Shown: positions 15,384 to 24,574 of the stretch, in pieces
How positions within the stretch are numbered: the first letter of the stretch is position 1
Layout of the letters: each line of letters starts with the position of its first letter
Assembly (NCBI GenBank): GCA_903926205.1
Contig: CAIYID010000002.1
Coordinates: 1-49,420 of the forward strand
Origin: an uncultured Bdellovibrionales bacterium
GTDB taxonomy: Bacteria > Bdellovibrionota > Bdellovibrionia > Bdellovibrionales > Bdellovibrionaceae
DNA: 49,420 bases
Direction of reading: 5' to 3'
Notes under the pieces: model-generated
What the model saw: the letters and a program-made list of their open reading frames with translations, nothing else
The model's database searches: none
What the model was told of the DNA's origin: nothing
Position numbers and translations under genes: made by a program

Positions 15384-18080
15384 TTAGAGTCCGTTGGTCA
15401 TTTCGGCATAAACATTTCCGCCAATTGCCTTGAAAGTAAATAAAGTGTGCTTTGAAGCGATGCTAGTACCAAAGCCTGTTGTGGTTCTAAGAGGGAGCAA
15501 TGTTGCTCCTGCATCGCTATAGGCATTGAATAAGCAGGTCGTGGCTGAGGATCCTTGCACAACAAAAGTGTAAGTTCCGCCATCTTTTATGTTCCATAAA
15601 TAAAAAGTAGCACAATAGCTACTAGTGTATTGCAAGTTGCCTTTTGCGAAGTCAATTGTTGAAGTGCTATTTGAGATTGAAGCAGCATTTGAAATAGCAC
15701 CATTCACAGAAAGAGTGGTATTGGGGGAAACAGTTCCAATACCCACATTTCCAATTGTCGAAATGATCATCCTCGTTGCACCGGCCGAATTATCCCAAAT
15801 TTGAAGGGCTCCGCCTCCTCCGATGTTGCTAACGGTATTGCTGATGATAGACCAGGAGTGGTTTGCGACTGAATAGGGCGTTGAATCAAGTGTGATGGAA
15901 GCTCCGGCGGTACCACCCTGGCTTGATTGAACCACGAGTTGATTGCTCCAACTTCCAGAGTTAGCTGAAGTGGCATAAATGCTAAGAATTCCAGGGAGCG
16001 CTGTCGTTCCTATGCCAACTTTTCCCGCAAAATAATTTATATCTGAAGGACCTGCTTGGTAAAAAGCGTAAGCTTGAGGTGCTGCTGGAGCCTGCGGTTC
16101 AACGTAAACACCATAAATTTGAGTGAAATTGGCCCCAGAGGGGGATTTGATGAGAGCGCCATAACCATTTGTAATCGTGCCGCTGCTAGATGTGGACAAG
16201 CTTCCTTCCAGGCCGACGGCCGTTGTTATATTTGAACCATTTTGAACTGAGGCCATTCCTCGTACACCAATTCCCAACGAAATTGAGTTTGAATTCGAGG
16301 TGGAAGTTCCAATCTCTCCGGAGACTCCAATCGCTTGAGAGATGGCTTGATTCGTTATTTGAGTAAAGACGCCTCGGTTGGCAATAATGGTATTTGCCGA
16401 AGTCGTGCCTGCACCATAAGTCAGGTTTGAAATAAAACCGTCGTACTCAGCGCCATTGGCAGTGCTGATTGAACCAACTAGGGACATTGGAAATGGTAAG
16501 TCTTTTGAGACTATAGTTCTGAATGTGCCGACTCCTGCACTACTATCTGGCGCCGCGAAGAAGGTGTTTGCGGCTCTTGTAAGTGTTGCTGTGACTTGAG
16601 AATCTGTGATCGCAATATCTTGGCAACTCATTAGATCGCCCACAGAATTATAAGTGAGAGTCTGATTGCTCGTACAAGAATTGGCAAGCTGATTTGAACC
16701 GGTAATTGATGATCGCAAATCTGTAATAGCTATAAAGTTTGGGGCCCAAGCGGAGCCATTGTATCTCAAAACCTGACCGCTGGCAGTAGGAATAGTCGTA
16801 CTAACTGCCGTTCCTTGAATTTTTGCAACAGTCGGACTTGGGTAAGTGGCTGATAAGTCGCCTCCGGCGGCACCTGTCGGAACAGGATTTGCCCAAGAGA
16901 GCACCCCAAATCCATCAGTGTATAAAAATTGTCCAGAGGAGCCTGCAGTTGTTGGAAAAGTTAGCGTATAGCCAGCTCCAGTGTTGGTAGGACTTTGCAT
17001 CGCCACAAAGCCTGGCCCCGAACCCGCATGATCATAGAGATAAGTTTTCGTTCCTGAGAAGCTACCACTTGTTTGAATGTTTCCCGAAGTCAGAATCGCT
17101 GTGCCGCCGCCGATGGTGCCACTAGTAATGGCGCTACCATTTAAATAGGTGAGTTGTGAGCCATTTACTGCGGGTAATTTTGCGGCGCTATCCAATTGTA
17201 CGATTTGATTTACGCCGGTTCCTACATTGATATTCAAGGTTCCGCTATTAGTGATGGTGCCACCAGGCCCCGCTCCCACATTGAGTCCAGTGCCTGCAAA
17301 TACCGAAGTCACACCAGCTCCTGCAATTCCCAATGTCTGAGTTGCTGTTCCATTGTAATATTTAATCAAACCCGAATCGTACCAAATCTCACCAGCGGTT
17401 GGTGAAGTTGGATTGGTTGTCATGGGTAAGGGTGTGGTGCCATTGGCGGCATCTTTTTTATAGAGCGAACTTGTGCCTGCAAGTAAATTGGTGAGGATCG
17501 GATAATTGGTGGTAGAGAAAATATTTTCTACATTGAATTGAGATAAACTCGCGGGTGAATTTGTATTTACTTGTAAAAAATTATTGGCAGTCAGGCCCTG
17601 TAGATTTTCAGCATTAGCCGCTGTTGAAGCAAAAGGCACTGAACTGATAGTAACAGCTCCCATCGAAGTGCCGTTCACAATCACATTGACGAACCAACTA
17701 GCACTGGAGGAGGTTCCATTAAAAGACAGACCAGGACAAGTCGTTGCCATTCCAGCGACCGAACCAGAAGCCCCGATAATGGCTGAATTATTCGTATTGA
17801 AGAGATCTTTTAGTGTGTAACTTGAGTGAACGAAATTGCCAATGTTTGCGCCAAGCTGCACTGAAAAATCACCGGGAGTGTTAAAGGTGATGGTGTCAGC
17901 TTCTGAGTATAATTTACAAGTGTTTGATCCGTCAGAGCCATAGATTTCAAAAGTCATTGAAGTCGGAGTCGTCACAGGGCCATTAGAATTAGTGAGATAG
18001 CCATTAAAATTTAAATAACTTGGAGCCGCCAAGCTTATTTTCGAAATAAATAAAATAAAAATTAGAAATAAATAATTTAT
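15384..18080 (-). CDS. Secreted phage-tail-fibre-like surface adhesin, apparent AUA start
   Basis: About 898 residues, rich in Ser, Thr, Gly and Ala with almost no charge. In order: a signal peptide, a beta-rich head opening 'APSYLNFNGYLTN', glycine-rich repeats ('GTGLNVGAG', 'GGDLSATYPSPTV'), a collar with 'GKVGIGT' and 'GNVGIGT', and a C-terminal tip domain with two Cys and 'IKDGGTYTFVVQG'. This layout matches trimeric phage fibres and the mosaic host-recognition fibres described in Bdellovibrio (family knowledge). The only canonical start, TTG at 18032, falls inside the signal peptide. Reading upstream in frame restores a complete one beginning at an ATA at 18080, with AGGAG seven bases before it and an ATAA overlap with the lipoprotein stop. 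No S74 intramolecular chaperone motif was seen. Confidence 0.8.
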   Translation of the reverse strand: MNYLFLIFILFISKISLAAPSYLNFNGYLTNSNGPVTTPTSMTFEIYGSDGSNTCKLYSEADTITFNTPGDFSVQLGANIGNFVHSSYTLKDLFNTNNSAIIGASGSVAGMATTCPGLSFNGTSSSASWFVNVIVNGTSMGAVTISSVPFASTAANAENLQGLTANNFLQVNTNSPASLSQFNVENIFSTTNYPILTNLLAGTSSLYKKDAANGTTPLPMTTNPTSPTAGEIWYDSGLIKYYNGTATQTLGIAGAGVTSVFAGTGLNVGAGPGGTITNSGTLNINVGTGVNQIVQLDSAAKLPAVNGSQLTYLNGSAITSGTIGGGTAILTSGNIQTSGSFSGTKTYLYDHAGSGPGFVAMQSPTNTGAGYTLTFPTTAGSSGQFLYTDGFGVLSWANPVPTGAAGGDLSATYPSPTVAKIQGTAVSTTIPTASGQVLRYNGSAWAPNFIAITDLRSSITGSNQLANSCTSNQTLTYNSVGDLMSCQDIAITDSQVTATLTRAANTFFAAPDSSAGVGTFRTIVSKDLPFPMSLVGSISTANGAEYDGFISNLTYGAGTTSANTIIANRGVFTQITNQAISQAIGVSGEIGTSTSNSNSISLGIGVRGMASVQNGSNITTAVGLEGSLSTSSSGTITNGYGALIKSPSGANFTQIYGVYVEPQAPAAPQAYAFYQAGPSDINYFAGKVGIGTTALPGILSIYATSANSGSWSNQLVVQSSQGGTAGASITLDSTPYSVANHSWSIISNTVSNIGGGGALQIWDNSAGATRMIISTIGNVGIGTVSPNTTLSVNGAISNAASISNSTSTIDFAKGNLQYTSSYCATFYLWNIKDGGTYTFVVQGSSATTCLFNAYSDAGATLLPLRTTTGFGTSIASKHTLFTFKAIGGNVYAEMTNGL

Positions 18081-18352
18081 TTTACAACTCCTGCCATTAA
18101 AGAATAATTATTTGGATTATTACTTGTCGGATTGTAAATAACAGTTTGAAGAGGTTTTATTTGCGCCCGCAAAGAGTAATTGTTAGGATTATTTGTCGAT
18201 GGATTGAGAATGGCATTTCCTGATGATAATTGAAAGTTAGTCGGTGCCGATTTAGCATGAAAAAATGATTTTAAACCTGTCACCGTGACATTCGCATTCT
18301 GACAGGCGGTCGTAAAAAGAAGAAAATTAACCACAAGCAAAAGAGTTTTCAT
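18077..18352 (-). CDS. Small repeat-bearing lipoprotein upstream of the fibre gene
   Basis: 91 residues. The signal peptide ends in the lipobox 'LFTTAC' (Cys17). The mature part carries two near-identical segments, 'NPSTNNPNNYSLRAQ' and 'NPTSNNPNNYSLMAG', about 24 residues apart, the second being nearly the C-terminus. Its stop codon overlaps the proposed AUA start of the fibre gene by four bases, so the two are co-transcribed and probably translationally coupled. I infer it may help anchor or export the fibre at the cell surface, but the family is not one I recognise. Confidence 0.7.
   Translation of the reverse strand: MKTLLLVVNFLLFTTACQNANVTVTGLKSFFHAKSAPTNFQLSSGNAILNPSTNNPNNYSLRAQIKPLQTVIYNPTSNNPNNYSLMAGVVK
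18088..18092 (-). promoter_or_regulatory. Ribosome binding site placing the fibre start at ATA
   Basis: On the minus strand AGGAG is followed by seven bases and then ATA, the first codon of an otherwise perfect signal peptide. The site lies within the last codons of the lipoprotein gene. Confidence 0.65.
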
Positions 18353-18445
18353 CAGTTTACATATCGGTTTGTTCTGTTTAACTCTTGAGGTGTAGTCTCT
18401 GTAGCATAAGAAGTATATCTCTTAGCAGAATATAAAATTGGAGCT

Positions 18446-18474
18446 GATTCAGTTTGAATGTCTCAAATTGAATC
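18446..18474. promoter_or_regulatory. 29-base dyad in the lipoprotein/GH1 divergent gap
   Basis: GATTCAGTTTGA (18446-18457) and TCAAATTGAATC (18463-18474) pair over 12 positions with one G-T wobble around a five-base loop. There is no T tract, so it is not a terminator. It lies between divergent genes and could be an operator for either. Confidence 0.45.
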
Positions 18475-18566
18475 GGAAGACATTTATTGTTTGAGAAATT
18501 TGAAAGACTTCTAGAGAATTCCCTGGTACGAATTAAATATTTATTTTTGGCTATGAGGGCATCTTT

Positions 18567-19880
18567 ATGAAAAAAACATTTTCCTTTCCGAAGAATTTCA
18601 AGTGGGGAGTGGCAACGGCTGCTCACCAGATAGAAGGAAACAATATTCACAGTGATTGGTGGCACTGGGAGCAAACTCCAGGTCGTGTTAAAAACAATGA
18701 GCGTTCGGGTCTAGCCTGCGATCACTGGGCACGAGTTAATGAAGATATTCAACTGATGAAAAACTTGCATATCAAACAATATCGATTTTCTGTTGAGTGG
18801 GCGCGAATTGAAACAGCCCAGGGCGTTTGGAATGAAGAGGCGCTCAAACATTACAAAGAAGAACTTGCGCTACTACGAGCCGCTGGAATTGAACCCATGG
18901 TGACCTTACATCACTTCACCTTGCCCTTCTGGGTGGCCGAACTCGGTGGTTTTGAGTGGCATGGTTTTGCGGAAGCCTTCGCGAAATACACAGAAGTTGT
19001 ATACGAAGCCATTGGCACTCAGGTCATAGATTGGATCACTTTCAATGAACCCATGGTGCTTTTTGCAGCCTCTTACATTGCTGGAGTTTTCCCTCCGCAG
19101 AAGAAAGGAAGTTTGCAGAGTCTTCAAGTTCCCATGGTGAATTTGTTGAAGGCTCATGCAAAAGCTTATCAGATTCTTCATGCTCGAGCGAAGCAGGCGT
19201 CGGTGCAAGCGCGCGTTGGTGTCGCTCATCACCTTCGAATTTTTGATCCAGCTTGTGCCTATCATCCTTTGGACTTATTGATGGCAAAAATTTCGGAAGA
19301 CTTTTTTAATTGGACAATTCCCCAGGCGCTTCGCACAGGGCAACTTCAATTTTATGTGCCTTTTCTATTGTCAATGAATGTGTCGATTCCTGACTTGGCA
19401 GGAACTCAGGATTATTTTGGTTTTAACTATTATAGCCGGGATTTTGTGAAGTTTTCTTTTCGTCCACCGTTTTTTAAAATTAAAGTTCCAGCGACCGCGC
19501 CTAAAAACGATCTTGATTGGGAAATTTATCCAGAGGGCCTGAACCGTTTATTACTAGAAATTCATGATCGATACCCAGATCTTTCGATTTCAATCACTGA
19601 AAATGGAATTGCGGACGCTAAAGATTCGCAAAGAATAAAATTTCTTAATGATCACCTTTGGCAAATGGCCGAGGCAATGAAAGCCGGCGTTCCGGTCGAA
19701 GGCTACAGTCATTGGTCGCTACTAGATAACTTTGAATGGAACAGTGGGTTTTCACCAAGATTTGGTCTTTATGAATTGGATTATGTCACTATGAAGCGAA
19801 TCGCGCGGCCAAGTGCGCTCGTTTACGCAAAAATTGTGGTTGAAAATCAATTGCTTACTGGGCAAGAAACAAGATCATAA
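18567..19880 (+). CDS. Glycoside hydrolase family 1 beta-glucosidase
   Basis: 437 residues, the standard GH1 length. The acid/base is E161 in 'TFNEP' and the nucleophile is E345 in 'ITENG'. 'KWGVATAAHQIEG' at residues 12-24 supplies the Gln and His of subsite -1. 'YSHWSLLDNFEW' near residue 385-396 is the C-terminal sugar-binding motif. No signal peptide, so cytoplasmic hydrolysis of imported beta-glucosides, beta-galactosides or their phosphates. A Glu-Trp pair follows 'NF', more like the non-phosphorylated beta-glucosidases than the 6-phospho type. No PTS gene is nearby. GAGGG lies upstream of the ATG. The 3' end overlaps the next, convergent gene by 34 bases. Confidence 0.93.
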   Translation: MKKTFSFPKNFKWGVATAAHQIEGNNIHSDWWHWEQTPGRVKNNERSGLACDHWARVNEDIQLMKNLHIKQYRFSVEWARIETAQGVWNEEALKHYKEELALLRAAGIEPMVTLHHFTLPFWVAELGGFEWHGFAEAFAKYTEVVYEAIGTQVIDWITFNEPMVLFAASYIAGVFPPQKKGSLQSLQVPMVNLLKAHAKAYQILHARAKQASVQARVGVAHHLRIFDPACAYHPLDLLMAKISEDFFNWTIPQALRTGQLQFYVPFLLSMNVSIPDLAGTQDYFGFNYYSRDFVKFSFRPPFFKIKVPATAPKNDLDWEIYPEGLNRLLLEIHDRYPDLSISITENGIADAKDSQRIKFLNDHLWQMAEAMKAGVPVEGYSHWSLLDNFEWNSGFSPRFGLYELDYVTMKRIARPSALVYAKIVVENQLLTGQETRS

Positions 19881-20236
19881 ACTTCCACGATTTTATCGTT
19901 TTCTAAGATTCTAATTTTTTGTGAATCAATGCTAATCAGTGCAGGGATTTGGATAAAATCTTCATCATCGCCAATAAGGCTTGAATCCAAAAAAGCTTTA
20001 ACGGTGATAAGTCCATTTCCTTCGGAATAAGAGCGAAGTTCCCCTTTTGTTATATTTAAATCTTTTTCTGTGGTCAGTTCACCATTGAATTTAATGGCTT
20101 TTGAGCCTATCAATTCTGAATTAATAGTCAACTTTCCGATGGATTTTTCTGTTTTGTAGCAGAAAACAGCGGCCTCAGAATAACTTGAGATGAAAAAGAA
20201 AGAAAGTAAACCAAGCATCGTCACAGTTTTTTTCAT
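19847..20236 (-). CDS. Small secreted protein of unknown function
   Basis: 129 residues. Residues 1-22 form a clear signal peptide ending 'SEAA'. The mature chain has two Cys, one near each end ('VFCYKTE' and 'LVSCPVSN'), and alternates short charged and hydrophobic stretches suggestive of an all-beta fold with a disulfide. No family recognised. It is a single gene, convergent with GH1. Confidence 0.65.
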   Translation of the reverse strand: MKKTVTMLGLLSFFFISSYSEAAVFCYKTEKSIGKLTINSELIGSKAIKFNGELTTEKDLNITKGELRSYSEGNGLITVKAFLDSSLIGDDEDFIQIPALISIDSQKIRILENDKIVEVYDLVSCPVSN

Positions 20237-20586
20237 ACATTATCCAATCATTCGAAACATTGGGGTCAATTTTTAGTCCGTCTTTAGAGTTCTTCTAAGA
20301 ATTAGCTAGCTAGAATCAGGCCAATTGTGGGTGACCTTAGAATTGATTTCATCGAAAGACCCTGTTTAGACTCTAGACAGAGTGACGTCTCTTGTCTTTA
20401 AAGTCGCATTTTCCCGTGATATTTTATTGTATTTTTTTGAAGAATTCTCTTTGCAGAATCTAAGTTATTGGGTACCTATTAGCCGAAAATGAGGGATTCC
20501 GATGGGAATTTTATTTTTTTCATTTCCGAGTTTAAATATGATTCTTTAACTCTTAATCTTATTAATTTTAATAAGAGGAGCTATTC
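20237..20586. other. Non-coding divergent region before the M13 peptidase gene
   Basis: No ORF of note. It contains a short palindromic stretch (TAGCTAGCTA near 20304) and strongly T-rich segments. The last bases carry AAGAGGAG, a good ribosome site for the peptidase. No confident -35/-10 pair was found. Confidence 0.5.
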
Positions 20587-22680
20587 ATGAAAATCAGTTT
20601 GCACCTATATTTTTTAGTTGTGATGAGCTTGGTTGCTTTTTTTCAGCCAACTCTGGCGGCAAATGCGATATTGCCACTTGGAACTCAAACGACTGCGCCT
20701 TTTCCAGAGATCATTGATCAGTCGGCATTGAAAGAGAGTGTTAATCCCTGCGAGGATTTTTATCAATTCGCGTGTGGTTCCTGGATTGAGCAAACCCCGA
20801 TTCCTCCTGAAAAAACGGGCATTAATCGGCAGACGACGGCAATGACCGATTCTGTTGATCTCCGATTGAATCAAATTTTAGAGGCATATGTCCGTGGAGA
20901 TTTTCAGACCCCTGCGACGGAGGCGGTTCGACTTGCTAATTTTTACACGAGTTGTATGACCCTTGAGCGACAACCTGATGAGTCGATAAAATTGATCAAA
21001 TCAGAAATTACAAAAATTCAAGAAACTCATTCAGCGGAAGATGTGGCTTCATTGTTGGCGCAATTTCAATTGAACGGAATCAGTGGTTTTTTTGGCGTTT
21101 ATTCGATGCCCGATTACAATGATTCTTCTCGAATTATTCTTGATGTTTCACAAGGTGGAATGGGCTTGAATAATCCTGCCTATTATTTAAATCAAGATGT
21201 GAAGTCGGTAGAAATCAGACAAAAATACACTGAATACATTGCGAGTCTTTTTCAGTTAATTGGCATGGAAATCGTTTCTTCTCATCAAACTGCAAGCAGA
21301 ATTTTACAGATTGAGACATCATTAGCCCAAAAAGCTTATTCTATGACAGACCAAAGTGATCCCGACAAAGTTAAACATTTGATGGGTCTCCAAGATTTGA
21401 AAACCTTAATGCCTCATTTTCGCTGGGACAGTTATTTTCAAAGCCTAGGGTTAAATCCTATTGATTTAAATGTGGACGAACCAGAGTTTTTTGCCAATTT
21501 GGACACAGTCTTGGCTCGCCTCAGTAAAAAGGATCGTGATAATTATTTGATTTGGAGTCTTCTCAATAAAACCTCGAGTAAAATGGGTGGAAACTTTGAA
21601 ACAACAAGTTTTTCTTTTTGGAGCACCTACATGAACGGAGCTGCGGTCATGGCGCCACGGTGGAAAGTTTGTACCCAAGCCACAGAAAAATTTTTGGGGT
21701 ATGCTTTAGCAGAAGCCTATGTTCGAACTCTTGATGGAGAGGCCATTAAAGTAAAAACGAACGATATGATTGATCAGATCAAGGAAACTTTTCTTACAGA
21801 TTTGACCTTGTTGAGCACTGGGTTGGGAGCTTGGATTGACGGTAGCACGATGACGGAAGCTATTAACAAAACCAAGGCGATTGCGCGTAAAGTAGGCGGG
21901 CCTGAAAAGCTGAGAGATTATAGTTCACTTCAAATTTCTTCAACGAGCTACTTAGAAAATTGGTTTCGAATTAGTTCTTTTGAAAGCCATCGTGATCTGG
22001 CCAAAATTGGCCAACCCGTTGATCAATCTGAATGGGACATGATGCCTTGGGAAGTGAATGCTTACTATGATCGTTCAAAAAATGAGTTTATTTTTCCTTT
22101 TGGAATATTACAACCCCCTTCTTTGGATCTTACCGCAAGCGATGGGGCTAATTACGGAGCTTTTGGCGGAGGAACTATTGGTCATGAATTGACCCATGGT
22201 TTTGACAACAACGGCAGTAAATTTGATAGTCATGGCAATCTAAAAAATTGGTGGTCACCAAAGACACAGGATAATTTTAATAAAAAGGCTCAATGCTTTA
22301 TCGATCAGGCCAATGCCTACAAAATTACTTCTGTGGGTTTAAATGTGAATGGCGAGCAAACTTTGGAAGAGAATTTAGCAGATCAAGGCGGGGTGAGGTT
22401 AGGCTACCTGGCTCTAACGAAAATTTTATCCACTCGTCCTGAAGGGCCAAAATGGCTTGGAAAATATTCTGAGCGCCAACAGTATTGGGTTGCCTATGCG
22501 CAAAGTTGGTGCAGCAAATATACAGACGCCTCACTCCGTTCTCAGATGACTAACGATGAACATCCGCCGGCTGAATTTAGAGTCAATGCCGTGTTATTAA
22601 ACCAGCCAGAATTTGCAGTTGATTTCAGCTGTGCCAGTCAGTCGCGAATGTCACCTGTTAACCGCTGTTCGATTTGGTGA
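20587..22680 (+). CDS. M13 (neprilysin/PepO) family zinc metallopeptidase
   Basis: 697 residues. A signal peptide ends at about residue 25 ('TLAANA'). The mature N-terminus has 'CEDFYQFACGSW', the M13 signature region. Zinc ligands are the two His of 'HELTH' at 533-537 and E595 in 'ENLAD'. The substrate-fixing 'NAYYD' is near 490, and the protein ends 'NRCSIW', the family's Cys-x-x-Trp. It would be exported to the periplasm or outside and cleave short peptides on the amino side of hydrophobic residues. AAGAGGAG lies before the ATG. It runs convergently into the SpoIIE gene. Confidence 0.93.
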   Translation: MKISLHLYFLVVMSLVAFFQPTLAANAILPLGTQTTAPFPEIIDQSALKESVNPCEDFYQFACGSWIEQTPIPPEKTGINRQTTAMTDSVDLRLNQILEAYVRGDFQTPATEAVRLANFYTSCMTLERQPDESIKLIKSEITKIQETHSAEDVASLLAQFQLNGISGFFGVYSMPDYNDSSRIILDVSQGGMGLNNPAYYLNQDVKSVEIRQKYTEYIASLFQLIGMEIVSSHQTASRILQIETSLAQKAYSMTDQSDPDKVKHLMGLQDLKTLMPHFRWDSYFQSLGLNPIDLNVDEPEFFANLDTVLARLSKKDRDNYLIWSLLNKTSSKMGGNFETTSFSFWSTYMNGAAVMAPRWKVCTQATEKFLGYALAEAYVRTLDGEAIKVKTNDMIDQIKETFLTDLTLLSTGLGAWIDGSTMTEAINKTKAIARKVGGPEKLRDYSSLQISSTSYLENWFRISSFESHRDLAKIGQPVDQSEWDMMPWEVNAYYDRSKNEFIFPFGILQPPSLDLTASDGANYGAFGGGTIGHELTHGFDNNGSKFDSHGNLKNWWSPKTQDNFNKKAQCFIDQANAYKITSVGLNVNGEQTLEENLADQGGVRLGYLALTKILSTRPEGPKWLGKYSERQQYWVAYAQSWCSKYTDASLRSQMTNDEHPPAEFRVNAVLLNQPEFAVDFSCASQSRMSPVNRCSIW

Positions 22681-22713
22681 GTTATTGGTAAGGTTTGAAG
22701 AATTGACTTTTTT

Positions 22714-24561
22714 CTAAGTCGGGCTTGGCTCAATCGACGGACTTGTTAATTTTCCTGAGTCATTTTCCAAATGAGTTTCTCTTGCTGTTCCTTTTCGTCG
22801 GACGGTGAGAAGTGTCACATCGTCAGGGAGGGGTAACTCTTTGCGATGTTCTTCAAATTTCTTAAGAACTAATCCCGTAATGGATTCTGCGCTAGTATAG
22901 AATTCGAGTTTCTCCGCGATGGCTTTTCCCAAGCGGCGCTCACTGAGTTTTTTTCCTTCAGAATTTTCTACGGAGAAAAGTCCATCTGTATAAAGGACTA
23001 AACTCGAATTTTGATTGAGTTGAAAATGCTGTTCTTCGAGGTCACATTGACTTAAATCCTCGCCAAGCACTGGATGAATATCCAGGTCTAAAAATTCACT
23101 CGTGTAGACATCGTCTGTAGAATTAAAAAGGAAAGGAGACTCATGACCAGCAGAAAGGTAGCTCCCGGCGCCTGTTTTTGAATTGATTTTCATTAAGAGA
23201 CCCGTCATGAAAACTCGTCCTTTTGAGCAACTAGAAACGGCAAAATCCCAAGCGCGCATCATTTCTGATAAGGACATTTTTTCCATTTCTAACCGTGAAA
23301 AAATGGATCTCGCTGAGGCCGTAATCAAAGCGGCAGGTGTTCCGTGACCAGTGGCATCGGCAATCGCAATATAGACATCATCACCTTGTGTGAAATAATA
23401 CCACCAATCACCGCCACACTCAGTGGACGAAACGATCATGCCATTGATTTCAATTTCATTGATGGAAATGCTGGCGTCCGTTGGAAATAAAGATTCTTGC
23501 ACCAATTTAGCTGTTTTTAATTCTGACTCCATCCGGGCTTTATCTCGAGTCTCTTCGAGTAATCGAATAATTTCTTTCGACATTTTAATAATAGCTTTTG
23601 CTAACACGCCCATTTCATCATTTGTTTTGATCGCGGGAGTCTGGTTAAAATTACCTTGACCGATTTCAGTGGCAGTTAAGGTCAAGATTTCAAGATTCGA
23701 AGTCAGTTTTTTTGCTAAAAGTAAGGAAATAATAATTAAGCCAAAAGCCGAAAAAACTAAAAAAATTAATGAGCGATAGAAAAGAGTTTTCAATGCGCCT
23801 AAGGCTTCTTGTTCCGGAGTGAAAGCGATCACTTTCAAATGTCCCAAAACAAGAGTCGCAGAAGAAACTAAAAAACTTTGAGTCTTGTATTTCCAAAGGG
23901 AAGTGTGCTCGATCTCGTTGTCATTTTTTAAGGCTTGAACTAATTCTTGCACGACATCACTTCTGAAATTAGCGGTGGAGACGGAAGAAATAATTTCTCC
24001 ATCTTTGGAGAGGACTAAGGGCTGATTCACTGAGTTTGGAGGTAAAAAATCATGACCATCCATTAAAACTCGTGCCAAAAGGAGGGTGCCTTTCTCTTCA
24101 TTAAGATGATAGAACAAAAGAAAATTTTGATTTTTTAAGGGTAATAATTTGACTTCACCAATACCAATTTTTTCTGGAGGGCCGTCCTCTGAAGACAAAA
24201 GACCAGTTGATTTTTCTGCCTTGAACAGGGACTGATTTGTAGCTTCATTACGAAGTTCAATGGCAAGAATTGAGCGATCCTCATTGAAGAGATCCATCGC
24301 CGCCGCAGACATTTTTCCTAAGCCATCAACGGTCGTGAGTAGGGCTTTTGAACTCACGAGTGTTTGCTCAAAACGGTGATCCATTTCTCGTTTTAACGAA
24401 TTTAAGCGAGAATTCTGCGCCTCAAATACATAAGAGATTTTGTCGGACTCGAAAACTTTTTTTGCGATAACCACATAAATAACGACAAGGCTTAGTCCTG
24501 TTGCGATCAGAGCTAAACTTAATTTCCACTTGATTGAAAAATTGACAGGAGTAGACTTCAT
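22714..24561 (-). CDS. Membrane SpoIIE-type PP2C serine phosphatase with HAMP domain
   Basis: 615 residues. One helix lies at about 11-33, then a periplasmic sensor region of about 220 residues and a second helix at about 260-285. A HAMP linker follows ('NEDMG'-type: 'KTNDEMGVLAKAI'), then a PP2C/SpoIIE domain with 'GGDWW' and 'DATGHGTPAAL' supplying metal-binding Asp. 'LYTDGL' is near the C-terminal part. Such RsbU-like enzymes dephosphorylate anti-anti-sigma factors or other Ser/Thr-phosphorylated partners. It is the last of three minus-strand genes, 13 bases after the small lipoprotein, so it is probably co-transcribed with the FecR protein. No STAS or anti-sigma gene is in the window. Confidence 0.9.
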   Translation of the reverse strand: MKSTPVNFSIKWKLSLALIATGLSLVVIYVVIAKKVFESDKISYVFEAQNSRLNSLKREMDHRFEQTLVSSKALLTTVDGLGKMSAAAMDLFNEDRSILAIELRNEATNQSLFKAEKSTGLLSSEDGPPEKIGIGEVKLLPLKNQNFLLFYHLNEEKGTLLLARVLMDGHDFLPPNSVNQPLVLSKDGEIISSVSTANFRSDVVQELVQALKNDNEIEHTSLWKYKTQSFLVSSATLVLGHLKVIAFTPEQEALGALKTLFYRSLIFLVFSAFGLIIISLLLAKKLTSNLEILTLTATEIGQGNFNQTPAIKTNDEMGVLAKAIIKMSKEIIRLLEETRDKARMESELKTAKLVQESLFPTDASISINEIEINGMIVSSTECGGDWWYYFTQGDDVYIAIADATGHGTPAALITASARSIFSRLEMEKMSLSEMMRAWDFAVSSCSKGRVFMTGLLMKINSKTGAGSYLSAGHESPFLFNSTDDVYTSEFLDLDIHPVLGEDLSQCDLEEQHFQLNQNSSLVLYTDGLFSVENSEGKKLSERRLGKAIAEKLEFYTSAESITGLVLKKFEEHRKELPLPDDVTLLTVRRKGTARETHLENDSGKLTSPSIEPSPT

Positions 24562-24574
24562 TGATTCATAGGCT

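Noticed and set aside
15384-18032. TTG at 18032 as the fibre gene start
   Set aside because: It would begin at the signal cleavage site with no ribosome site, losing an otherwise perfect in-frame signal peptide.
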